Source of the DNA: Allomuricauda sp. CP2A
GTDB lineage: Bacteria; Bacteroidota; Bacteroidia; Flavobacteriales; Flavobacteriaceae
Length of the DNA stretch: 39,129 nucleotides
Reading direction: 5' to 3'
Assembly: GCF_001683915.1 (NCBI RefSeq)
Contig: NZ_LXTT01000035.1
Coordinates: 1-39,129 of the forward strand
The notes beneath the pieces were generated by a model that saw only the letters and a list, made by a program, of their open reading frames with translations, was not told the DNA's origin and did not search any database. Of the stretch, positions 17,116 to 23,876 are shown piece by piece (positions within the stretch are counted from its first letter, which is position 1; each line of letters starts with the position of its first letter). The position numbers and the translations under genes are program-made.

Positions 17116-17835
17116 CTATAATGAATAGCTTTGCAAAGTTCCATGGTTTTTAAAGCCCATTTTTTGATAAATCCGCTCGCCAGCTTCAGAGGCCACCAAA
17201 TAAATCTGTTGACTTCCATTTTTTTGGGCTTCATGTATCAAATGTTGGGTCATTAGCTTTCCTAGTCCCCTGCCCCTGAATTGAGACAGAGTTCCTATCA
17301 TGTGGATTCCGGCAATTTGATTCTTATCCAAATAAACCATACCACAACTACCATAAGCATCCCCATGTTTTCCCAAAAAGAGCTTGAATGATTGACTTTT
17401 GAACAATGGAGAGATGGTCGTCTTCAGGACGGGATACCCAAAGGATTCTGATGCTACATTGGCAAAGATTCTTGATTTTTCATCAGAATCTACCTGTTCT
17501 ATTTTCATGGGATCAATTTCAATCCCAGTATGGTTTGATATGTCCATGGCCATGGCCTTAATGGTCGAAGCCAAGGTAAAACCCTGATCAAGCAAATGCT
17601 TTGCAATTTCCTTATCTTCATAAATACTGACGGAATTGGGAACGACCCCCATCTCAATTTGATCCTTGAGCAAATCGATGTTGAAGCCAGTCCCCTTTAA
17701 ACCAAATACCTTACTTGGCCAGGATTCTTGGTTTGGAGTAGTATACGAATATTCCTTCTCCGCATTTAGAAATCCTCCCCGATCTCCAATTTCTGCCCAA
17801 AATGCAAAAAGATGTTCTACAATGTTTTGGTTCAT
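17116..17835 (-). CDS. GNAT-family N-acetyltransferase
   Basis: The C-terminal third is a GNAT domain: IAGIHMIGTLSQFRGRGLGK, with the acetyl-CoA pyrophosphate loop Q-F-R-G-R-G-L-G, followed by SQQIYLVASEAGERIYQKMGF, the typical beta5/alpha4 segment. The N-terminal 120 residues are less conserved. The ATG at 17835 (239 residues, 7 bp after the upstream stop) is preferred; a TTG at 17874 would extend it by 13 residues into the neighbouring gene. The acetyl acceptor is unknown. It sits between an FMN reductase and an ABM protein. Confidence 0.8.
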   Translation of the reverse strand: MNQNIVEHLFAFWAEIGDRGGFLNAEKEYSYTTPNQESWPSKVFGLKGTGFNIDLLKDQIEMGVVPNSVSIYEDKEIAKHLLDQGFTLASTIKAMAMDISNHTGIEIDPMKIEQVDSDEKSRIFANVASESFGYPVLKTTISPLFKSQSFKLFLGKHGDAYGSCGMVYLDKNQIAGIHMIGTLSQFRGRGLGKLMTQHLIHEAQKNGSQQIYLVASEAGERIYQKMGFKNHGTLQSYSL

Positions 17836-17842
17836 GACATCA

Positions 17843-18394
17843 TCAATTTTGAAAATGCTCCTCTTCTGAAGCAATAAGATTCAATACTATTTCATTGAGT
17901 TTTTCCCGAATCGAAGGAATGACAATCTCACCCTTTCCAGCATCAAAATTTTCAGAAAAACTTCCCAAAGAATATTGCCCAACCAGATTTCCGCCCCATC
18001 TGCCCACCAATCCTGCCAATAGCTGCAAATGGGTCCTTCCTCCGGTGACACCCGGAGATGTGCTCAATAGAAGAATGGGCTTTTGTCCAAAAAATTGCTG
18101 GTCAATTCTTGAAAGCCAGTCGATGATGTTCTTTAGAAAAGCCGAAGGGAGTCCATTGTGTTCTGGGGATGCCACAATAAAGCCATCTGCCTCAGTGAAA
18201 ATTTGGAAAAGCTTTCTGATCTTTTCCGGAGTGCCCATTTCTTCAATGGCCTGACTGTAAATAGGCACATTGAATTCTTTCAGATCCACAAACTCGATTC
18301 CGGCTTTGGGAAACTCGGAAATAATGTGCTTGACAAGTTTCTCGTTGATTGAATCGGGGTTATTACTCCCCGTAAAGGCTATGATTTTTTTCAT
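17843..18394 (-). CDS. NADPH-dependent FMN reductase (flavodoxin-like fold)
   Basis: This flavodoxin-fold reductase of 183 residues begins KKIIAFTGSNNPDSINEKL, with the FMN-phosphate loop GSNNPDSIN. It then has SPEHNGLPSAFLKNIIDWLSR, the family's flavin-contact signature (SPEYxxxxPxxLKNxIDW), and LLLSTSPGVTGG. Members transfer hydride from NADPH to FMN or to quinone/azo/chromate acceptors. It heads a unit with GNAT and ABM genes. A perfect -7 box and an 18-bp palindrome lie upstream, so it is likely under specific control. Confidence 0.88.
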   Translation of the reverse strand: MKKIIAFTGSNNPDSINEKLVKHIISEFPKAGIEFVDLKEFNVPIYSQAIEEMGTPEKIRKLFQIFTEADGFIVASPEHNGLPSAFLKNIIDWLSRIDQQFFGQKPILLLSTSPGVTGGRTHLQLLAGLVGRWGGNLVGQYSLGSFSENFDAGKGEIVIPSIREKLNEIVLNLIASEEEHFQN

Positions 18395-18420
18395 TCGGCA
18401 CTGATTTAAAAATTACAGCA

Positions 18421-18428
18421 CAAACCTA
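18421..18428 (-). promoter_or_regulatory. -7 box for the FMN reductase unit
   Basis: Minus-strand TAGGTTTG matches TAnnTTTG exactly and lies 26 bp before the ATG. The -33 position (TTA, spacing 23) falls inside the palindrome at 18449-18466. Confidence 0.55.
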
Positions 18429-18448
18429 TTCGTTCTATCCAGGAATAA

Positions 18449-18466
18449 TCTTAAGGTGTCTTAAGA
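18449..18466. promoter_or_regulatory. Candidate operator: TCTTAAG-GTGT-CTTAAGA palindrome
   Basis: This is a perfect inverted repeat with 7-bp arms and a 4-bp centre, at the -33 region of the FMN reductase promoter and just past the end of the Crp/Fnr-type regulator gene. Position and symmetry suggest a dimeric repressor or activator site; which protein binds is unknown. Confidence 0.5.
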
Positions 18467-18473
18467 AAGGAAT

Positions 18474-19052
18474 CTACTTTAAATTTTTCCTGAGGGCGCT
18501 CAAAAACTCGGGGGTCATACCCAAATAGGAAGCAACCATATACTGTGGCACCCGCTGTTCTATATCCCTATATTTTGAACGAAATTCCAAATAGCGCTCC
18601 TCTGCACTCTTGCTCATGGCATTAATGGTCCTATCCTGAAGGGACACATAGGCCTTTTCAAATTTTAGTCTGAAAAAGCGTTCCATAGCCGGGATTTCAT
18701 CATAAAGCCCTTGCAGAGCATCCCGATGAATCTGAAGTACAATTGTAGGCTCCAAGGCCTGCACAAATTGCTTGGCCGGGGTTTGGGTAAGGTAGCTATA
18801 AAGGTCGTTCACCCACCAACCTTCAACACCAAATTGAACCACGTGTTCCTTGGCCTCTTCATCCATATAATAGGCCCGTAAACATCCGTCTGAGATAAAC
18901 TGCATATGGGAAGAAACATCGCCAGTGAATAGGAGGATTTCTTTTTTTTTGAGCTTCCGTTCCTTAAAACTGTCCAAAACCACGGTAGCTTCAGAGGTGG
19001 TCAAAACCACCGATTCCCTTAAGTGCTCTAAAAGTTTTTCCTTAGGTTCCAC
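18474..19052 (-). CDS. Crp/Fnr-family transcriptional regulator
   Basis: This is a 192-residue regulator with an N-terminal cyclic-nucleotide-binding-like beta-roll (about 20-120; KKEILLFTGDVSSHMQFISDG, then AYYMDEEAKEHVVQFG), a dimer helix and a C-terminal HTH (about 165-192; QYMVASYLGMTPEFLSALRK). No FNR cysteine cluster is seen. The effector is not readable. Short Crp-like proteins of this type are very common in Bacteroidota, often next to small oxidoreductase or DoxX genes. It diverges from a DoxX gene. Its promoter contains a repeated ATCAAAGTT that could serve autoregulation. Confidence 0.88.
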   Translation of the reverse strand: MEPKEKLLEHLRESVVLTTSEATVVLDSFKERKLKKKEILLFTGDVSSHMQFISDGCLRAYYMDEEAKEHVVQFGVEGWWVNDLYSYLTQTPAKQFVQALEPTIVLQIHRDALQGLYDEIPAMERFFRLKFEKAYVSLQDRTINAMSKSAEERYLEFRSKYRDIEQRVPQYMVASYLGMTPEFLSALRKNLK

Positions 19053-19107
19053 TGACTACTGGCTATTTAATGGGTCTGATAAGTCGTTGTTTTTATAAAA
19101 AATATTC

Positions 19108-19141
19108 ATCAAAGTTAACTAAATCAAAGTTTTGCGACCAA
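19108..19141 (-). promoter_or_regulatory. Promoter of the Crp/Fnr regulator with two direct repeats
   Basis: On the minus strand TTG (plus coordinates 19139-19141) and TAACTTTG (19110-19117) are 21 bp apart, matching the flavobacterial consensus fully. ATCAAAGTT occurs on the plus strand at 19108-19116 and 19123-19131, 15 bp apart. The first copy overlaps the -7 box. Confidence 0.6.
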
Positions 19142-19170
19142 GTTGATGTATCCTAAAAACTATTGCAACA

Positions 19171-19593
19171 ATGAATGCAAAATCAATCATCAATCTGGCC
19201 CTAAAAGTTGTTCCTGCCATCATCTTATTGCAGACCTTATTTTTTAAGTTTTCCGCTGCACCGGAATCGGTCTTTATTTTTGAAACCCTGGGACTGGAGC
19301 CTGTTGGCCGAATTGGGATTGGAATTCTTGAACTCATCACCGCCATTCTCTTATTGGTTCCCAGAACAACTTGGCTGGGTGCCATTTTGGGTATAGGCCT
19401 TATGGTAGGGGCTATTTTTTTGCATCTTACCCAACTTGGTATTGTGGTACAAAATGATGGAGGAGCTTTGTTCATCTTGGCGGTGGTTACATTGATTTTC
19501 TGTGGTATTTTAGCTTGGATGAACCGTCACCAAATTCCTGTCCTGAGAAAACTTTTCCCCCAACAGAAGGAATCTACAATTCAACCAAAATAA
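19171..19593 (+). CDS. DoxX-family membrane protein
   Basis: This is a 140-residue protein with four hydrophobic helices (about 8-25, 47-65, 68-90, 98-116), the DoxX/DoxD plan. The FKFSAAPESV turn after helix 1 and GRIGIGILELITAILLLVPRT in helix 2 are typical. DoxX proteins form part of membrane oxidoreductase or thiol-stress complexes in some bacteria, while in most the role is unknown. The gene is divergent from the Crp/Fnr regulator with a 118-bp shared control region, so that regulator is the obvious candidate controller. Confidence 0.8.
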   Translation: MNAKSIINLALKVVPAIILLQTLFFKFSAAPESVFIFETLGLEPVGRIGIGILELITAILLLVPRTTWLGAILGIGLMVGAIFLHLTQLGIVVQNDGGALFILAVVTLIFCGILAWMNRHQIPVLRKLFPQQKESTIQPK

Positions 19594-19678
19594 ACTATTT
19601 ACAGTCGCTATTTTTAGGTAAGAATTTAAAGAGATGTGAAAATGGAACTCGGATTGGGCAATTTCATTGAAAATAGCC

Positions 19679-21172
19679 CTATTTGTCTCTTTCTACACCC
19701 CCTTCCCCTGTAGGAATCGAGAGTGAGGCATAGACTTTTTCAAGAATTTCAGCTTTATCCGTAAGCACGACCAGCTTGTCGTTTGCCTCAACCACAGTGG
19801 AACCGTTAGGGGTAATGTAATTTCCATCGCGCTCTATCATTGCTATGATGGCTTTTTTGGGAAAGTTCAGGTTTACGATTTTCAACCCGGCAGCAGGGCA
19901 ACCTTCCTTGATTCTAATTTCTTTCATAATGGCTTTGGGATGCTCGGTGAGCAATTCATCTGTTGGGGATAAAGGCTTTGCCTTTTCCGGAAGGCCAACA
20001 TGCAACCATTTTGCCACTATGGACAGGGTGCTTCCTTGAATGAGCACCGAGGTGATGGACACAAAGAAAACAATGTTGAATATGATACTGGCTTTATCTA
20101 TTCCTGCCAAAAGTGGATAGGTGGCAAATACGATAGGGACCGCTCCCCGTAATCCCACCCAAGAAATATAGAACCTACGCCTCAGTTTCATCCTAAAAGG
20201 CATCAACGAGATAAAAACGGCCAAGGGTCGGGCCACAAAAATCAAGAAAAGTGCAATCAATAAACCTACACCTATAAAAGGAACTATCTCCGACGGGAAA
20301 ACCAGTAGTCCCAGCGTTAGGAAGAGCACTATTTCCATAAGCCAGGCCAGACCATCGAACATACGCATGATGGTCTTTTTGTGAATCAGGTTTTGGTTCC
20401 CCAAGTACACCGAACAAATGTAGATGGCCAGAAACCCATTTCCGCCTATAAAATCCGTTGCAGAGAACGTAATGAACATCAAGGCTATGGTCAGCACCGG
20501 ATACAGTCCTTCAAAGTCCAGTTTGATCCTGTTGATGATGATTTTACTCAGTTTGCCGAAAAGAAAGCCCAAAACCCCTCCTATTACCATTTGTAAAAAG
20601 AAGAATGGAAGAATGGAAAGTATGCTATTTTCAGGATGCTGGACCAAGGACAAAAAGGCAATGGTAAGCACATAGGCCATAGGGTCATTACTACCACTCT
20701 CCAACTCCAGTGTTGGTCTCAGGTTCTTTTTAAGCGCCAAATTTTTGCCCCTTAGTATTGAAAACACTGCCGCGGCATCGGTAGAGGAAACAATTGCGCC
20801 CAACAGCAAACTTTCATACAGGCTGAAATCGGTTATCAGAAAAACAAAGTAACCCAGACCCACCGCGGTAAGCAAAACGCCCAAGGTTGAAAGGGCAATT
20901 CCTTCCCTGAGAACGGGTTTAACGGATTGCCAACTGGTATCCAGACCCCCGGAGAACAAAATAAAGTTCAGCGAAACCACCCCTACAAATTGAGCTACTT
21001 TTGGATTATCAAAATTAATTCCCCCGATACCATCCGATCCGGCCAACATTCCAATGGCCAGAAACAAAAGTAAGGTGGGAATACCAAAACGGTAGCTGGT
21101 CTTTCCTGCTATAATGCTTATCAGCAATAGGATTGACCCCACCAAAATGATATTCTCTATTGTTATATCCAT
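19679..21172 (-). CDS. Potassium/proton antiporter, CPA1 type with TrkA-C domain
   Basis: This membrane protein of 497 residues has about 12-13 transmembrane segments (residues 5-390), with GAIVSSTDAAAVFSIL carrying the ion-binding Asp pair region, LELESGSNDPMAYVL, and GLRGAVPIVFATYPL, all typical of the NhaP2/CvrA potassium/proton antiporter group. The cytoplasmic tail (about 410-490; IKEGCPAAGLKIVNLNFPKKAIIAMIERDG...NDKLVVL) is a TrkA-C (RCK-C) ligand-sensing domain. It should export K+ in exchange for H+ and help pH and turgor control. It is monocistronic; no clear -7 box was found upstream. Confidence 0.88.
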   Translation of the reverse strand: MDITIENIILVGSILLLISIIAGKTSYRFGIPTLLLFLAIGMLAGSDGIGGINFDNPKVAQFVGVVSLNFILFSGGLDTSWQSVKPVLREGIALSTLGVLLTAVGLGYFVFLITDFSLYESLLLGAIVSSTDAAAVFSILRGKNLALKKNLRPTLELESGSNDPMAYVLTIAFLSLVQHPENSILSILPFFFLQMVIGGVLGFLFGKLSKIIINRIKLDFEGLYPVLTIALMFITFSATDFIGGNGFLAIYICSVYLGNQNLIHKKTIMRMFDGLAWLMEIVLFLTLGLLVFPSEIVPFIGVGLLIALFLIFVARPLAVFISLMPFRMKLRRRFYISWVGLRGAVPIVFATYPLLAGIDKASIIFNIVFFVSITSVLIQGSTLSIVAKWLHVGLPEKAKPLSPTDELLTEHPKAIMKEIRIKEGCPAAGLKIVNLNFPKKAIIAMIERDGNYITPNGSTVVEANDKLVVLTDKAEILEKVYASLSIPTGEGGVERDK

Positions 21173-21577
21173 TCTTTAATCGCTATTCGTAATTTACAGA
21201 ATCACCTATTCATTGGAGCCAAATGAAACGAACCATAGATCTATCACCAAAGTTTTAGGAGTGGTTTATTGAACAACGAAGGTAATTTAAATTGTGCTAT
21301 TGACAGCGATATAACATGGGATTGGAGTGCTATCAAAAACACAAACAATCAGACATTGAAGTATTTAGCCTTCTTTCATAACATAAACTTTGTTCCGTTT
21401 ATCCGCATAAAAGTCCGTTTATCGGTGCTTTTGGACTATTTGGTTACCAATCAGCTAAAATTTATTCGATGAAATGCACTTTTTAGTCGTTAAAATAAAA
21501 AACCTATGAAAAATTCATAAGTATTCCCAGTAATTCTTTTTGATCTTTGTGATGTATTAACCCCCAAATCTAATATC
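21173..21577. promoter_or_regulatory. Intergenic control region with 20-bp-spaced direct repeats
   Basis: This 405-bp gap holds TCCGTTTATC twice, at 21394-21403 and 21414-21423, exactly 20 bp (about two helical turns) apart. A perfect 6-bp inverted repeat TATGAA-AAA-TTCATA is at 21505-21519, and a near-match -7 box GATCTTTG is at 21542-21549. A 67-codon TTG-initiated frame (21269-21472) shows no protein-like features. The repeats are candidate regulator sites for the PD40 gene downstream. Confidence 0.45.
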
Positions 21578-22426
21578 ATGACACGTTCAATCTTTTACAG
21601 CCTATTTATTACAGGAATGCTTTTGAGCAGTTCAATTGCCACGGCCCAAATGGCCAAAGACTTAATCAGTACCACTTTGGATGGTAACCTATCCACCTTA
21701 GATGGTTATGTTCCCTCCATGACCATTACCAATGATGGAAAAACAGCTTATTTCAGTAAAACCACTGAGCAAAAGCCACTATACGGAGTGTTCTCCAAAA
21801 AAGAAATTATCCATGAGATCTACCGGGCCGAAAACATAAATGGTGAATGGAAAAACATTACCAAAATGGATGTTTGCCCCAAATATGCCTCTGCCAAGCA
21901 CCCTACCGTTTCTGAAGACGGAAAGCGATTGTTCTTTGCTTCGAACATGCGCGGTAGCTATGGAAAATATGACATCTATGTGGCCGATATAAAGGCCGAT
22001 GGAAGCTTGGGTGTTTCCAAAAACTTGGGCCCCAAGGTAAATACCAAAGAAGATGAGCTTTATCCGAGCCTGTACAACGGTACATTGTTGTTCTTTGCCT
22101 CCGAAGGACGCGATGGTTACGGTGGCTTAGATCTGTATGCCACACAAGTTGTGTTGAACACCTTGACCCCTTCTGTGAACTTAGGCAATCACATCAACAG
22201 CGATAGCGATGACTATGCCATTCAGTTGAGCCCAGAAAAAGGATTGGGATTTGTAGTGAGCAACAGAGGCCAAAACAGCACCATATCGCAATATACCGTG
22301 GCTTATGGCAGCAACAAAAAGACCCAAAATCAGTATGAAGATGTTGCCGACAATGGAGCTGCCCTTCAAACTGCCATGAACGATGCGACCCACTATGAAG
22401 TAACCAGCACTTCGTTTGAAGACTAA
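21578..22426 (+). CDS. Exported PD40-type beta-propeller protein
   Basis: This 282-residue protein has a clear signal peptide (about 1-24, ending SSSIATAQ) followed by four or five PD40/TolB-like strands: YVPSMTITNDGKTAYFSK, KHPTVSEDGKRLFFASNMRG, KYDIYVADIKADG, ELYPSLYNGTLLFFASEGRDGYGGLDLYAT, and DDYAIQLSPEKGLGFVVSNR. The segments resemble the propeller found in OmpA-linked Bacteroidota outer-membrane proteins, but no OmpA domain follows, and the C-terminus is short and polar. Function is unknown; a periplasmic binding or scaffold role is inference. The start follows the leader CCCAAATCT, also seen before the small ORF and the LuxR-type regulator downstream. A structured RNA candidate begins 15 bp after the stop. 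Confidence 0.78.
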   Translation: MTRSIFYSLFITGMLLSSSIATAQMAKDLISTTLDGNLSTLDGYVPSMTITNDGKTAYFSKTTEQKPLYGVFSKKEIIHEIYRAENINGEWKNITKMDVCPKYASAKHPTVSEDGKRLFFASNMRGSYGKYDIYVADIKADGSLGVSKNLGPKVNTKEDELYPSLYNGTLLFFASEGRDGYGGLDLYATQVVLNTLTPSVNLGNHINSDSDDYAIQLSPEKGLGFVVSNRGQNSTISQYTVAYGSNKKTQNQYEDVADNGAALQTAMNDATHYEVTSTSFED

Positions 22427-22441
22427 TAAGACATAAAAAAT

Positions 22442-22624
22442 AAATCGGTCAACCACCCAAGTGTCATTTGATTCTGTTTCATAGCCGAGATCGAAACACA
22501 CATGACCATGATAAGAAAGACAGGGGGAACTGACAGTCTATCATAGAAAGCGGGTTGTACTATTTCAATCTGACCGATTTTTTCAGCAGGAACAGGGTGC
22601 CACTAAAAGCACCCTGTTTTTTTT
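22442..22624 (+). ncRNA. Candidate structured RNA (three-way junction plus terminator)
   Basis: The closing helix P1 is a perfect 10-bp pairing, AAATCGGTCA (22442-22451) with TGACCGATTT (22571-22580). Inside are P2 (GTCAT 22463-22467 / ATGAC 22502-22506, then TGTTTC 22475-22480 / GAAACA 22493-22498) and P3 (ATGATA 22508-22513 / TATCAT 22539-22544, then GAC 22519-22521 / GTC 22536-22538). A strong terminator follows directly. No promoter of its own was found, so it may be a processed 3' UTR of the PD40 mRNA, a 6S-like RNA or a new family. The SRP RNA tetraloop region and tmRNA features are absent. Pairings were found by eye. Confidence 0.45.
22591..22624 (+). terminator. Strong intrinsic terminator
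   Basis: AACAGGGTGC pairs with GCACCCTGTT (10 bp) across the loop CACTAAAA and is followed by a run of T to 22624. It ends the PD40/structured-RNA transcript. Confidence 0.9.
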
Positions 22625-22784
22625 ATTCAATATTCTGACTAACAGATATTTGATGGTTTATTATACTCTATTTCAGGCTGAATAGAAGAATGCATTTGAA
22701 CGAAAAAAGCTACAATTTCGTCTATTGCACTAAAAAAATTTCTACTTTAATTCTTGAAATAGTACAAACCCAAATCTTTTAGTC

Positions 22785-22850
22785 ATGAAAAAAAACTACA
22801 ACTCTCGGAAAAAAGGAATTCCTAAACCCATTTTCAACCTCAGTTTTTAG
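22785..22850 (+). CDS. Possible 21-residue basic small protein
   Basis: An ATG preceded by CCCAAATCT plus 7 nt, the same leader as the PD40 and regulator genes, opens a 21-codon frame: start MKKNYNSRKKGIPKP, end IFNLSF, stop TAG. It is rich in Lys/Arg with a hydrophobic tail and has no recognisable family. It could be a leader peptide, a free small protein, or the decayed front of a former gene. The 160 bp upstream (22625-22784) contain no clear promoter. Confidence 0.3.
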   Translation: MKKNYNSRKKGIPKPIFNLSF

Positions 22851-23091
22851 GTAACCTACAACCTTTTCTAAACTTCATTTTTTGATGTAATCCCTTTGGG
22901 ATTAGTGTCGGTATATTCAATTTTGGAATAGCCACCGGTATTTCCGTATACCTACTTAACGCGGAAAATGCTTCAGGTTTGGCCATTCCATCAATCTTGA
23001 AAATACTTCGAATGGAATACCTTTTGCCCAATTTTGGGTGAAATGGAAGGCGAATTATGCAAAAGAATCAGACCCCCAAATCTTTCTTATC
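22851..23091 (+). other. Structured leader region ahead of the LuxR-type regulator
   Basis: No gene is evident. Several inverted repeats occur: TAATCCC-TTT-GGGATTA (22888-22904), GGTATA/TATACC around 22910-22953, ATTCCAT/ATGGAAT around 22985-23019, and CCCAA-TT-TTGGG (23028-23039). The region ends with the CCCAAATCT leader motif (23075-23083). It may be a long 5' UTR with regulatory structure. A GTG at 23038 in frame with the regulator is judged not to be its start. Confidence 0.35.
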
Positions 23092-23736
23092 ATGAAAACT
23101 AACCCTTTACAAATTGCGATCATTGACAATGATGCAAGCCTATATCCCATCTATAGGTTTTATTTTGAAAATGTGATGGAGTATGAATTGCACGGCATAT
23201 ATAAATCTGTGCACGATCTGTTGTCCCACTTTGGACGGACCAATCCGGATATTGTGGTTTCGGAAGTGTCCTTGGCCGGTATTTCAGGAATTGATGGATT
23301 GGAATACCTCCACAAGAAGAATGAAGACCTCAAGGTCTTGATGATGAGCAAACAGAACGATTTTAAAATCATCAGGGAAGCGTTCAAAAAAGGAGCCAGT
23401 GGTTTTCTTACCAAGCCATTGACCAAAGAACGACTGTTCAATGCGGTTGAGGCTCTGGACCAACACGGTGTGGCCTTGGAACATGAGCTTGTCAAGAAAA
23501 TCATCAACTCTTTTCAGACCAAGACCTTTGATTCCTTCTCACGAAAGGAAAACCAAATCATTGAGCTCCTTACCCAGGGATTCACCTACAAAATGATCGC
23601 GGACCGACTTTGTGTAACACCGAGCGCGGTGAACTTTCACATCCAGAACATTTACGTAAAACTCAATGTTAATTCAAAATCCGAGGCATTGCAAAAGCTT
23701 CGGGAAATGGAAATGCGGCAATTGAACGCTGCGTAG
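23092..23736 (+). CDS. LuxR/FixJ-type regulator with atypical receiver domain (Glu at phospho-site)
   Basis: This is a 214-residue regulator from the ATG at 23092, which follows the CCCAAATCT leader; the GTG at 23038 would add 18 unconserved residues. Residues 6-125 form a receiver fold with acidic pocket D12/D14, switch residue S86 and lysine K108 (LTKPL). The phospho-acceptor position (six residues after P52 in NPDIVVSEV) is Glu58, not Asp. Residues about 155-210 form a LuxR HTH (FSRKENQIIELLTQGFTYKMIA...VNFHIQNIYVKLNV). Asp-to-Glu often mimics phosphorylation, so it may act without a kinase. No histidine kinase gene is nearby. It lies downstream of the PD40 gene and structured RNA, with which it shares the leader motif. 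Confidence 0.85.
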   Translation: MKTNPLQIAIIDNDASLYPIYRFYFENVMEYELHGIYKSVHDLLSHFGRTNPDIVVSEVSLAGISGIDGLEYLHKKNEDLKVLMMSKQNDFKIIREAFKKGASGFLTKPLTKERLFNAVEALDQHGVALEHELVKKIINSFQTKTFDSFSRKENQIIELLTQGFTYKMIADRLCVTPSAVNFHIQNIYVKLNVNSKSEALQKLREMEMRQLNAA

Positions 23737-23755
23737 TTCCCAAAACCAAGCAAAC

Positions 23756-23786
23756 AAAAAACCCTGACTCACGGTCAGGGTTTTTT
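23756..23786. terminator. Bidirectional terminator between the regulator and dnaK
   Basis: A6-CCCTGAC, loop TCACG, GTCAGGG-T6. A runs and T runs flank the stem, so it can end both convergent transcripts. Confidence 0.88.
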
Positions 23787-23805
23787 AATCTATTTATTTA
23801 GAAGT

Positions 23806-23876
23806 TTACTTTACTTCTTCAAAGTCTATCCTTCGACTTCGCTCAGGACAGGCTACTTGACTTCTTCGAAGTCTAC
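23806..23876 (-). repeat. Palindromic element flanked by a 24-bp duplication of the dnaK 3' end
   Basis: The last 24 bp of dnaK (23853-23876, coding VDFEEVK-stop) recur at 23806-23829, where they would read IDFEEVK-stop. The two copies differ at 4 positions, three of them synonymous. Between them lies a 23-bp element (23830-23852) of the CCTTCGACTTCGCTCAGG type, a repeat family widespread in Bacteroidota genomes. Confidence 0.75.

Noticed and set aside
21269..21472. 67-codon open frame starting with TTG upstream of the PD40 gene
   Set aside because: Weak start, no recognisable family or signal peptide, and it runs through the TCCGTTTATC direct repeats; more likely control DNA.
22442..22624. 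SRP RNA or tmRNA assignment for the structured region
   Set aside because: The GGAA/AGCAG core of SRP RNA and the tRNA-like ends of tmRNA are not found.
22840..23031. 63-codon minus-strand frame in the leader of the LuxR-type regulator
   Set aside because: No protein-like features; it reads the complement of a region full of inverted repeats.
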